Positions 29,401-34,731 of a DNA stretch of 58,495 bases are shown piece by piece. Origin of the DNA: Bacteroidales bacterium UBA3743 (GTDB lineage Bacteria > Bacteroidota > Bacteroidia > Bacteroidales > Paludibacteraceae); assembly GCA_002371265.1 (NCBI GenBank), contig DFGT01000028.1, forward strand, positions 1 to 58,495. The letters are read 5' to 3'. Position 1 is the stretch's first letter; every line of letters begins with the position of its first letter. The notes beneath the pieces are model-generated. The model was given only the letters and a program-made list of their open reading frames with translations, was not told where the DNA came from and did not search any database. A program made the position numbers and the translations under genes.

Positions 29401-30675
29401 AACGGTGGTGCCTACACCAAGCATGTATATGCTGGAGACCAGCGAATCGCATCGAAACTTGGCAATGAGGACGAATTCGGAGCCGATCCGAGAAGAGTGG
29501 AACAGGCAGGCGGAAAGAAATATGACGACAACCTTGTTGGAACAATCAAAGCGCGTTATGATTCTCTTGGTATATCATATAGTGCACCAAAGAATGAAGA
29601 CAAGGTAGAGAAAGATTCCACTGTGGACAGTGAGGAGAATGAGGCATTAATCTTCTTCTATCATCCAGACCATCTTGGCTCAACTTCTTATGTGACGGAT
29701 GCCGATGGAAACATCGCCCAGCATGTGGAGTATATTCCTTATGGAGAAATCTTCGTGGAAGAGCGTAATTCAAAATTCTCAACAAACTACCTATTCAATG
29801 CTAAGGAGTTAGACAACGAGACAGGTCTCTATCATTACGGTGCAAGATACTTGGATCCTACTGGAGCAATGTGGTTGAGTGTTGATCCGATGTGGGAGAA
29901 GTATGCTGGAATGAGCCCGTATAATTATTGTATGGGAAATCCGGTGAAGATGGTGGATCCGACAGGAATGGAAGGAGAAGACTCAGGTGCACTAAAAACT
30001 TATATGTTAGGTGGAGCAAGTGTGACTTTGGAAGTATTTAAAGCGGAAGAATCGAATAAAGTAACAAGTAGTTCTAATACAGGCGGATCGACAACTGGCG
30101 GATCGACAACTGGCGGTTCAACTGCGGGCGGATCGACAACTGGCGGTTCAACTGCGGGCGGATCGACAACAACAGGTGCTTCTACTACAAAAACAACACC
30201 TCAGCTTATACAAAGATCGAAAGGAATAAAATCAGGTGTTCCTGGTGTCCCTACTAAGAAACAACAAATGGCTGCTGCAAATAAAGCTCAGTCGACTGTA
30301 AAAGAACCAAATCCAACAGCAAAGGCTGAGCCTGTAGTTAATAAGCCAAATTCGTCAGGAAATACGGTGTCGAATGTTCCAAAACCAAAACCTACAAATA
30401 TGATGAAAGGGTTAACAGTTGCTGGATGGCTATTGTCCGGATATCAAGCAGTAGAAGCAGGTATGGATATGTACGAAAACGGTCCTACACCTATGAATGT
30501 CTATAGTCTTGTAAGTACTGGAGTTGGCACAAGAGGCCCAGTTGGTGCAGCTGCTTCCTTCTGTGCTGAGATGTACAGACGTGCTGGTGTGTGGTTTATA
30601 GATAGGGTAAATGAAGCAAATGAATTTTTTAGAAAAAATCCTCTGTATTTTTATCAAAGTGCTGGATTTTATTAA
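20440..30675 (+). CDS. Giant SpvB/TcdB-mid/RHS lipoprotein with C-terminal candidate toxin tip, 3411 aa
   Basis: The N-terminus fits a lipoprotein signal (LLFSAVIGC, Cys17). The SpvB-type entry (NNRGSANLSYSFEMPPAR, LGEGWDLS) begins near residue 446. Six Ca-binding FG-GAP-like motifs (DIDGDGLSD, DVNGDGLVD, DMNGDSYPD, DMNGDGLLD, DVNGDGLPD, DYDGDGFPD) lie near residues 848, 934, 1658, 1757, 1836 and 1947. A TcdB-middle-like stretch (SVTTPFGGTYEMEYTH, RERDFYGFAEV) starts near 1981. YD repeats fill about 2150-3060, and a full RHS core (YHPDHLGSTSYVTD, GARYLDPTG, PYNYCMGNPVKMVDPTG) lies at 3072-3174. After it come a GGSTT/GGSTA linker, a Pro/Lys/Asn-rich stretch and a 91-residue tip from 3321. RHS shells encase a C-terminal toxin in known Tc and Rhs systems; use of the same plan here is inferred. 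The tip has no nuclease or ADP-ribosyltransferase motif I recognise; it has a hydrophobic start and a GPVGAAAS segment. Confidence 0.9.
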   Translation: MKAKKIAILLFSAVIGCTVAKTYSNLQEDEVKVSDIKKERKTNVKRSVKSENVPTVTAEAETKPAQTEAVKPSYGEFTSSQKSGVIGVYGGNSIDNPEDNIFEVVLPSSFSSSDKVVLSYDVEGVAGSTGVALSINDRTAMGGMVAYSSDKRSSVSEEIDAAWLVKGKNRIMFTLPDSANYGYKISNLKIAISANTASGNIVATASKLDGEVYVRGFVKNAKAKSVKIAGKEYELTQGSFEALISGDDEDVRITCGNASKTFHATTVPGCIASTRLICVNKSEKQTQKEFSLAKKENNKVQDVAATLNVDSGVVKKDMKITMTNLRHKDLPALDLGMTNVTDGVEGYRFLPHGAHFDGEGAVVSLKYDRTKIPSGYTENDIRTYYFDLDTKHWVALKRDSIDKENNLIVSRTNHFTDMINGVIQAPESPETQGFTPTMMSDLKLADPTAKIQSIEPPTANNRGSANLSYSFEMPPARNGMQPSLGIQYNSDGGSGLLGEGWDLSVPTISVETRWGVPRYSSNVESETYNMDGSMLVMENGKENYLAHRQNQIGRVKGSAVFHPRKENSFSKIVRLGDNPSEYTWVVTDKSGTKYYYGMKDADGNMKGVLMGKNYEGKDVIAEWKVVRIEEVHGDWIEYEYEDWVTEKPLAQSLRISSVSAGNTGEHAHTTVRLSYSSTVNDVKSNNSISSKMTTSGRYGFLCGQNYLLTKVSVFFGDDKKPLRSYVFDYTKGVFETVLLSSVRHMSGEKEVSKNTFDYHDKLTGNNGFKNTETIDVTKGDKIEVYGPDFLAKITGNLSPLGTTSSLSGSVDVYGGVGFTDGQVTSKSNSAGVTYTFGYSSSKGAISYIDIDGDGLSDMVFKNGSDKKIYYRPCFPYNAGFGSPILIEGISELSESSSISNTVGGKGHVGIGDALVSLGGDYGFSEATTTVYFSDVNGDGLVDLVTDEEVLFNRLVWKEEQKRFVPVFRKGSLGTANPINTSGFTYTIDQDKQDELDKETKENAKQNPMHDVVRVWVAPYDGHVTFAGEVSLVGNNSDGVVLSVQKEGTLISKISITEKNKKHTVSSTEQIQVHKGDRLFFRIQSGDKFDSNGDDDKVVWSPVVSYVEDFGKDVNGLSLSTYDSEKDFLLQMSNYSSLEPLINNNEYNKARFVLDVNKKVDLTDVFSILISIKKKDITSDTGDEVEIESITYDFDEKSGTAQKTIENLFSYMEEGYVYSLSCDLKTKSNIDFGNIEVMPKIEYSNPTMSTPDIKKLVPGYSMYAKNVYYGTSKDIIPVISGFGEANSGWMEGLSVTESTDDTDPLFVWKEEHLTRVDKDNKEEKASVEISVPVSSVMSDLYIVPQFEYSEETENVPVRLVVKKDGKCEYISFGVKNGAYEPVRLQKENSLLSDYLLGNDGETYSGVWLEYYPDTEYGVFEKTVTKSELRVYAKHTTDYTYTVENAEGKETTETKSCTVSLYDSKLENIAFQAAVSDLKYGPMYRNWGQFGYIANEYVYEVDGENEGAKVQKTDVRYENILDLKYLTNDIYSKYQEQFKDLDPENLDENSLPTMDENENAFVTMTADADLNMWVGVPKDINGKSINGVGKSDMWASRSGKQDVVAKDPMSRFAKSLPSENSAVGIDLITKSTSGNSNVGLGGYSLNIGWNGDGNTKTGFVDMNGDSYPDIIENGRIRFTNQRGGFSSTSISSSRLLDGSKSQGLGLGKGQSVNMFPCNSKANEAATINQDQNKQELSSESSCSFGGRIQREYNEHAMVDMNGDGLLDKVNVYDGYLVVSLNTGYGFGTEFVWDKGCIRKSLSFSANGGMNVGFSWSAKSISGGLSTSSASTNTMRDLRDVNGDGLPDLVVSKQVDIPGGFPISLLKKSDKFKDVINDFYGAISEIYINTGSGFEKIGNYGVPLLGSSTSNSGSINGNFTVGFPVWLVKIVASGGGAASGSYSTTDCMLSDYDGDGFPDVLSSGGTPNNMKLGVQLSKIGATNKLKSVTTPFGGTYEMEYTHSTPTQQHPGGKWVMSKLTVKDNVRDEKDCPPIVSEFIYSGGKRDRRERDFYGFAEVRTLRINGENKIESQIVQNYDTTNYYTSGTAIGSYVCDADHQLFSKDTSEIKMFDVSGQGHLDLATLIKESSRIFVAPTKTTSKRFEKNVEKGVVANIVENEYGDYGNVEKYTYTDGIAQTGYTTNIKYKSIDKYGVFGLPTDVTVVSDGKTMRHVSAEYDNTGYNPGSMISITQDLGEESATTEFKYDTLGNIVEKIMPQATGDNLMKERMKYTYEYDKKYRMYPTRVTDGFGYRSDMFNYDYRYGIPLSVKDMNGFITEYEIDDLGRTTKVIAPNELSAGKDYTVKYEYGVGGNVRMAKTYHYDPQHEDEPMITVNVVDGLSRELQVRKNSEVKGNSDVMIVSGKIVFDALGRESSHFAPTTCSKDKIDSPECEFSDIKTDLTEYDAFDRPVNKTVYDDDNTAYRAEMTYSIENDTLATTIVDPEGMKVATYTDGTEQEIKTIKYHSKEEEAPANTYFLFDGIGQLLTVIDPAGKLTEYKYDMAGRTLSVNYPYSGTTSFTYDNLGNILTKKTGKGDEVSYTYEYNRLINQKYGDKDNWKNNVTYTYGGVDAKYNRVGRLALVEDGSGAQEYFYGKMGEIEKIRRTIIIPGIDVATYTTEWKYDSWNRIQEMVYPDGEKIKYYYNLGGQLNKIMGEKNYICTYVDDIQYDEYEQRSYIKYGNGTETTYKYENVLRRLKNMKVTNNAGTFLNNVYSYDKVNNVLGVKNDAALNIGIGGTMTHEYTYDDWHRLKTANGVFESVDGKKKADYHLAMGYDNLFNITSKKMTMSQTNLQFDGTLSAGHEFAYSYSDDKPMQLASVAMKLYNVDGTIAETDKELAKNIHAQNYEFDANGNMTSVSVIPLKPEIQEFETTEESENKDVLKSFLWDEENRLLAVNNNGSVSCYFYDAAGERTVKLTSETEMVHVNGKKVGGNEAVTKFTAYVSPYFVVSNGGAYTKHVYAGDQRIASKLGNEDEFGADPRRVEQAGGKKYDDNLVGTIKARYDSLGISYSAPKNEDKVEKDSTVDSEENEALIFFYHPDHLGSTSYVTDADGNIAQHVEYIPYGEIFVEERNSKFSTNYLFNAKELDNETGLYHYGARYLDPTGAMWLSVDPMWEKYAGMSPYNYCMGNPVKMVDPTGMEGEDSGALKTYMLGGASVTLEVFKAEESNKVTSSSNTGGSTTGGSTTGGSTAGGSTTGGSTAGGSTTTGASTTKTTPQLIQRSKGIKSGVPGVPTKKQQMAAANKAQSTVKEPNPTAKAEPVVNKPNSSGNTVSNVPKPKPTNMMKGLTVAGWLLSGYQAVEAGMDMYENGPTPMNVYSLVSTGVGTRGPVGAAASFCAEMYRRAGVWFIDRVNEANEFFRKNPLYFYQSAGFY
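30082..30171 (+). repeat. Six tandem 15-bp units encoding GGSTT/GGSTA linker
   Basis: Six in-frame 15-base units alternate between GGCGGATCGACAACT and GGCGGTTCAACTGCG forms. They sit between the RHS core and the C-terminal tip. Unit gain or loss changes linker length by five residues and never breaks the frame. Confidence 0.95.
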
Positions 30676-30684
30676 TTTTGTAAA

Positions 30685-30715
30685 ACAAGTGTTCTCTTTT
30701 ATAGAGAACACTTGT
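30685..30715 (+). terminator. Strong hairpin between RHS gene and downstream membrane gene
   Basis: ACAAGTGTTCTC and GAGAACACTTGT form a 12-bp perfect stem with a 7-base loop, 9 bases after the RHS stop codon. There is no long T run after it (TGCTTGATT follows), so it may attenuate rather than end transcription, or protect the 3' end of the long mRNA. Confidence 0.55.
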
Positions 30716-30802
30716 TGCTTGATTAATTGTTTCTAAATGTCATTAGAATATAATTGTAAAATTCTCAAGGTAACAAGTTGTTTTATTATTTGTTTTTGAA
30801 TT

Positions 30803-31342
30803 ATGGAGATGACTGTTGATTTGATAGATAAAAAGTATTATAAATATTTAATATTTGAATTAATAATGAGTATGCCTGTTCTTATTATTAGTGTTTTTTA
30901 TTGTGCACCATCATTTTATACAAGATATGGTTCTGATATAATAACTTTGATTTTTTCTGAAATTTTCATGCTGTTTTGTTTGAATTTCCTTTTCCTTTCG
31001 GAAATGAGCCAATTTTGGATTATCTACCAAAAATTTAAGCATTCTAAACTTATATTTAATGAAAATAGTGTTGTGTTTGATAGTGATCATCATAATAAAA
31101 TTATATTAAGGGAAGACATTTATAGAATAGAGGTTTATGAGGATAATAATTATTTGTCTTTTTTAGGTAGCCTGTTAAAAATCTATTATGGCAAGCATGG
31201 TGAATTCATATTTGTATATCAAGCATATGACACTGATTTACTAAGTGAATTGTTTTATGATAAAATTGATTTAGTTTATAAAAAATCATTTTTACCTTAT
31301 TTCTCGCTAATTAACTACAAGTCGACAAATTTAGTTGATTGA
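30803..31342 (+). CDS. Small membrane protein with PH-like tail, candidate immunity protein
   Basis: The 179-residue product has two hydrophobic segments: about residues 13-34 (FELIMSMPVLIISVFYCAP) and 44-66 (IITLIFSEIFMLFCLNFLFL). A soluble part of about 110 residues follows, with KLIFNENSVVFDSDHH and KIILREDIYRIEVYED. Two helices followed by a beta-rich PH-like domain recall the YcxB/bPH_2 plan, a layout seen in some immunity proteins of polymorphic toxins; I did not recognise a specific family. It starts 127 bases after the RHS gene with only a hairpin between. It is very AT-rich (many TTA, AAT, TAT codons), unlike the second RHS gene, which suggests the tip-immunity end was acquired separately. 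Function is inferred from position. Confidence 0.7.
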   Translation: MEMTVDLIDKKYYKYLIFELIMSMPVLIISVFYCAPSFYTRYGSDIITLIFSEIFMLFCLNFLFLSEMSQFWIIYQKFKHSKLIFNENSVVFDSDHHNKIILREDIYRIEVYEDNNYLSFLGSLLKIYYGKHGEFIFVYQAYDTDLLSELFYDKIDLVYKKSFLPYFSLINYKSTNLVD

Positions 31343-31651
31343 TGAATAAAATCCGACAAAGGAAATTGAACGTCTGTGACACTTTGCAATCTTGTCTGTC
31401 ATGATAACCGTTTTCATGGTAAGACATTGTGCTATCGTGGAACCTTTGTTTATAAGCCAATGGTTGACTTTTTACGTAGTGAAAAACACCATTGATGATG
31501 AAAGGGAGAAAATGCCAAAATCAATGTTCCCGACGCAAAATAGAATAATCCGACACCATAATGATTAAGGTCTTTGAACTCAACCATTATGGTGTTGACT
31601 ATTGTTGCAAGTTATAAAGAGCCTGTGAAAAATTATATTTGAAATACATAT
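31343..31651. other. Non-coding stretch with an inverted repeat
   Basis: About 300 bases without a convincing gene. The main structure is CGACACCATAATG (31551-31563) and CATTATGGTGTTG (31585-31597), a 13-bp stem with one G.T pair and a 21-base loop. No T run follows, so it is not a standard terminator. A minus-strand open stretch around 31350-31470 has no recognisable domain; this could be scar DNA from an old insertion between the toxin locus and the nuclease gene. Confidence 0.5.
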
Positions 31652-31681
31652 TTGCCAAATCAAACGAATGTGTTACCTTTG
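31652..31681 (+). promoter_or_regulatory. Bacteroidetes-type promoter for the Rpn-like nuclease gene
   Basis: TTG at 31652 and TACCTTTG at 31674-31681 are 19 bases apart, a full match to TTG-N19-21-TAnnTTTG. Transcription should start near 31688, giving a short leader of 27-48 bases depending on the start codon used. Confidence 0.8.
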
Positions 31682-31714
31682 TGGCATAGTAACAATCAAA
31701 AAATATAAGAGGTT

Positions 31715-32608
31715 ATGTGCATACCGGGTACAGCGATGAGTCGCTACATAAATTTCTACACAGATTTCGCCTTCAAGAAAATTTTCGGCACGGAGACGAA
31801 CAAAGACTTGCTAATCAGTTTTTTGAATGCTCTTCTTGATTTGAAGGGGGATGGCGAGATCAAAGACCTGACCTACCTCAACAGCGAGAATCTTGGTGAA
31901 GATATCAGGGAAAGACGTGCCATTTATGATGTGTACTGCCAGACAAAGGGAGGCGACCGGTTTATCGTGGAGATGCAGAAAGCGAAGCAGGACCATTTCC
32001 AGGACCGCTCCATCTACTACTCATCTTTCGCAATCCGTGAGCAGGGACAGAAAGGAAAGAAGGACAATATGCCGTGGGATTATTGCTTGTCTCCGGTTTA
32101 TGTTGTCGGCATCCTTAATTTCGAAATGGACGAGACCAACAAGTCGGATAGGGTAATATCCAAAGTCAAACTGAAGGATGAAGACAATAAGGATTTCAGT
32201 GACAAACTGAATTTCATCTTTGTGGAGATGCCTAAATTCAGGAAGACAGAGGCCGAGTTGGAAACGTTTATGGACAAGTGGTTGTATGTCATCAAGAACC
32301 TCTACCGTCTGCAGGACAAACCAGCCGCATTGACGGAAGGAATCTTCAAAAAACTGTTTGAAGTGGCAGAAATAGCGGCATTCTCTAAAAATGAGCGTTA
32401 TGACTATGAAGAGAATCTAAAAAATTATCTTGATTGGTTTAATGTCATGAGAACTGCTAAAAATGAGGGAAGAGCAGAGGGAGAATTAGCTTTACTCACA
32501 AAACAGGTGCTCGCCAAGAAAGAAAAAGGCAAAACAGCGTCTGAAATTGCAGAAATGTTGGAGGTAGACATTGAAGTTGTAGATGAGATATTGAATGGTC
32601 TAAAATGA
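31715..32608 (+). CDS. Rpn/PD-(D/E)XK nuclease family transposase-type protein
   Basis: The product belongs to the Bacteroidota proteins usually annotated as Rpn family recombination-promoting nuclease or PD-(D/E)XK nuclease family transposase. Signatures are YTDFAFKKIFGTE near the N-terminus, NKDLLISFLNALL, then the nuclease core RRAIYDVYC with VEMQKAKQ (Asp, then Glu-x-Gln) and an FQDRSIYYSSFAIREQ segment. The C-terminus is a coiled, Lys/Glu-rich tail with ASEIAEMLEVDIEVVDEIL, a helix-turn-helix-like end common in the family. Homologues start at M(A/S)RYINP, so the ATG at 31736 (MSRYINFYTDF) is a good alternative start; the ATG at 31715 has AGAGG 4 bases upstream. It has its own promoter and terminator, so it is a stand-alone unit. 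Such genes are often multi-copy; their in-cell role is not well settled. Confidence 0.88.
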   Translation: MCIPGTAMSRYINFYTDFAFKKIFGTETNKDLLISFLNALLDLKGDGEIKDLTYLNSENLGEDIRERRAIYDVYCQTKGGDRFIVEMQKAKQDHFQDRSIYYSSFAIREQGQKGKKDNMPWDYCLSPVYVVGILNFEMDETNKSDRVISKVKLKDEDNKDFSDKLNFIFVEMPKFRKTEAELETFMDKWLYVIKNLYRLQDKPAALTEGIFKKLFEVAEIAAFSKNERYDYEENLKNYLDWFNVMRTAKNEGRAEGELALLTKQVLAKKEKGKTASEIAEMLEVDIEVVDEILNGLK

Positions 32609-32724
32609 CAAGAGGACAACAATTGTGACATTTACTTACGGAGAAACATACACAAAGCACATCTATGCCGATGCTCAAAGTTTACTGACAATTCGTTAAA
32701 CTTACATTATACAGTGTGAATTAT

Positions 32725-32766
32725 GCGGTCTGAATCATGAATTATGCTTCAGACCGCCTTTTTTGT
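32725..32766 (+). terminator. Rho-independent terminator after the nuclease gene
   Basis: GCGGTCTGAA and TTCAGACCGC form a 10-bp perfect stem with a 13-base loop, followed by CTTTTTTGT. Confidence 0.9.
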
Positions 32767-32774
32767 CTACTTTT

Positions 32775-32806
32775 TTGCACTATTAAGCAACTTTTTTCTA
32801 ATTTTG
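32775..32806 (+). promoter_or_regulatory. Bacteroidetes-type promoter for lysS
   Basis: TTG at 32775-32777 and TAATTTTG at 32799-32806, with 21 bases between, fit the TTG/TAnnTTTG consensus. The predicted start of transcription lies about 60 bases before the lysS start codon. Confidence 0.75.
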
Positions 32807-32872
32807 TCCCAAATACGTCTTTTCTAAAGACGTTTTCGTGTATCTAAAAGAAAAAGAAAACAATATAAAAAC

Positions 32873-34600
32873 ATGGGTTTACTAGATTTAAGTGAACAGG
32901 AGATTCTAAGACGTGAAAGTCTTAAGGCATTGCGTGACATGGGTATCGAGCCATACCCAGCAGCAGAGTATAAGGTTTCTGCTTATAGCACAGACATCAA
33001 AGAGCAGTTTAAGGACGACGCTGAAAGATGGGACCTTTCCATCGCAGGTCGTATCATGAGCCGCCGTATCATGGGTAAGGCTTCGTTCGCTGAAATTCAA
33101 GATTCCAAAGGTCGTATTCAGGTTTACATCTCTCGCGACGACTTGTGTCCGGGTGAGGATAAGGAGATGTACAACACTGTATTCAAGAAACTTCTAGATA
33201 TCGGTGATTTTGTTGGTATTAAGGGTTATGCTTTCCGCACACAGACTGGCGAGATCTCAGTGCATTGTGCTGAGCTTACTGTGTTGAGCAAGAGCCTTAA
33301 GCCACTTCCAATCGTAAAATATAAAGATGGCGTGGCATACGATGCGTTTGATGATCCTGAGCTTCGCTACCGTCAGCGTTATGTCGATTTGATCGTCAAC
33401 GACGGTGTGAAGGAGACTTTCCTTAAGCGTGCCACTATCGTCCGCACTATACGCAACATCTTGGATAACGCAGGATACACAGAGGTAGACACTCCTATCT
33501 TGCAGAGTATCGCAGGTGGTGCTTCTGCCCGTCCGTTTATCACTCATTTTAATGCTCTCAACCAGGATATGTATATGCGTATCGCTACGGAGCTTTACTT
33601 GAAGCGCCTTATCGTAGGTGGTTTCGAGGGAGTGTATGAGATGGGTAAAAACTTCCGTAACGAGGGTATGGACAAGACTCACAACCCTGAGTTCACTTGT
33701 ATGGAGCTTTATGTCTCTTACAAGGATTTGAATTGGGGTATGGACTTCACAGAGAAGATGCTTGAGCAGATCTGTATCGCTGTCAACGGAAAACCAGAGG
33801 TTGAGATTGATGGAAAAGTTATCTCATTCAAGGCACCATTTCGTCGCCTTCCAATATTGGACGCGATTAAGGAGAAGACAGGCTACGACCTATATCCAAT
33901 GAGCGAGAATGAAATTCGTGAGGTGGCTAAGAAGCTTGGCATCGAGGTCGACGAGACTATGGGCAAGGGCAAACTTATCGACGAAATCTTCGGTGAGACT
34001 TGTGAGGGCGACTTCATCCAGCCTACATTCATTTGCGATTATCCAGTGGAGATGTCTCCGCTTACAAAGATGCACCGTTCTAAGCCAGGATTGACTGAAC
34101 GCTTCGAGCTTATGGTCAATGGTAAGGAGCTTGCAAACGCATATTCTGAGCTTAACGACCCAATTGATCAGGAGCAGAGATTTATCGACCAGATGAAGCT
34201 TGCTGATAAGGGCGACGACGAGGCGATGATCATCGACCACGACTTCCTACGCGCACTTCAGTACGGTATGCCTCCTACATTCGGTATCGGAATTGGTATC
34301 GACCGTCTGGTGATGCTTATGACAGGCAAGTTCGCTATTGGTGAGGTGATGTTGTTCCCTCAGATGAAGCCAGAGACAACACAAGCTAAAGACGCGACAT
34401 CAAAATATGTAGCGCTTGGAATTCCAGAGGCTTGGGTAGAGGTGATCCAGAAGGCTGGTTTCATGACAATCGAAAGCTTGAAGGAGTGTAATCCAAACAA
34501 ACTACACCAGGACATCTGCGGTTTGAACAAGAAATACAAGTTAGAGCTCACTAACCCAACTAAAGAAGAGGTTGCGGAGTGGGTATCGAAAGTAAATTGA
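32873..34600 (+). CDS. lysS: Lysine--tRNA ligase, class II
   Basis: The enzyme charges tRNA-Lys with lysine, using ATP, in the cytoplasm. An N-terminal OB-fold anticodon-binding domain (IAGRIMSRRIMGKASFAEIQD, about residues 60-75) is followed by the class II catalytic core: LRYRQRYVDLI, motif 2 (EMGKNFRNEGMDKTHNPEF) and motif 3 (GIGIGIDRLVMLMTG). At 575 residues it is about 70 longer than the Escherichia coli enzyme. The extra C-terminal part (KYVALGIPEAWVEVIQKAGF onward) is the helical extension seen in Bacteroidota lysyl-tRNA synthetases. Codon choice is richer in C-ending codons (AAC, TTC, ATC) than in the large secreted genes upstream, as expected for a highly expressed gene. It has its own promoter; the gap to gpsA is 131 bases and holds a hairpin repeat. 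Confidence 0.97.
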   Translation: MGLLDLSEQEILRRESLKALRDMGIEPYPAAEYKVSAYSTDIKEQFKDDAERWDLSIAGRIMSRRIMGKASFAEIQDSKGRIQVYISRDDLCPGEDKEMYNTVFKKLLDIGDFVGIKGYAFRTQTGEISVHCAELTVLSKSLKPLPIVKYKDGVAYDAFDDPELRYRQRYVDLIVNDGVKETFLKRATIVRTIRNILDNAGYTEVDTPILQSIAGGASARPFITHFNALNQDMYMRIATELYLKRLIVGGFEGVYEMGKNFRNEGMDKTHNPEFTCMELYVSYKDLNWGMDFTEKMLEQICIAVNGKPEVEIDGKVISFKAPFRRLPILDAIKEKTGYDLYPMSENEIREVAKKLGIEVDETMGKGKLIDEIFGETCEGDFIQPTFICDYPVEMSPLTKMHRSKPGLTERFELMVNGKELANAYSELNDPIDQEQRFIDQMKLADKGDDEAMIIDHDFLRALQYGMPPTFGIGIGIDRLVMLMTGKFAIGEVMLFPQMKPETTQAKDATSKYVALGIPEAWVEVIQKAGFMTIESLKECNPNKLHQDICGLNKKYKLELTNPTKEEVAEWVSKVN

Positions 34601-34638
34601 TAGTTGAGTTAATAATTGATAGTCGAGGATGATGATCT

Positions 34639-34667
34639 GTAGAGACACACTGACGTGTGTCTCATTG
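34639..34667. repeat. REP-like palindrome (GTAGAGAC family), copy 1
   Basis: GTAGAGACACAC-TGAC-GTGTGTCTC gives a 9-bp perfect stem with a 4-base loop, followed by ATTGCAA. A second member of the same family (GTAGAGACGCACGGACGTGCGT) lies at 58196. Such GTAGAGACGCAC palindromes are, as I recall, widespread between genes in Bacteroidota. Confidence 0.7.
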
Positions 34668-34731
34668 CAAGATTCCCAATCCTGTATGATTCAATAAATC
34701 TAGGCTATTTGATTTTTAATTAATTTTAGTG

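Noticed and set aside
30082..30171. Tandem repeat read as a possible CRISPR-like array
   Set aside because: The units are contiguous 15-mers without spacers and encode an in-frame Gly/Ser/Thr linker.
31715..32608. Nuclease gene as part of the toxin-immunity operon
   Set aside because: It has its own full promoter and terminator, and its family is common as stand-alone genes in Bacteroidota.
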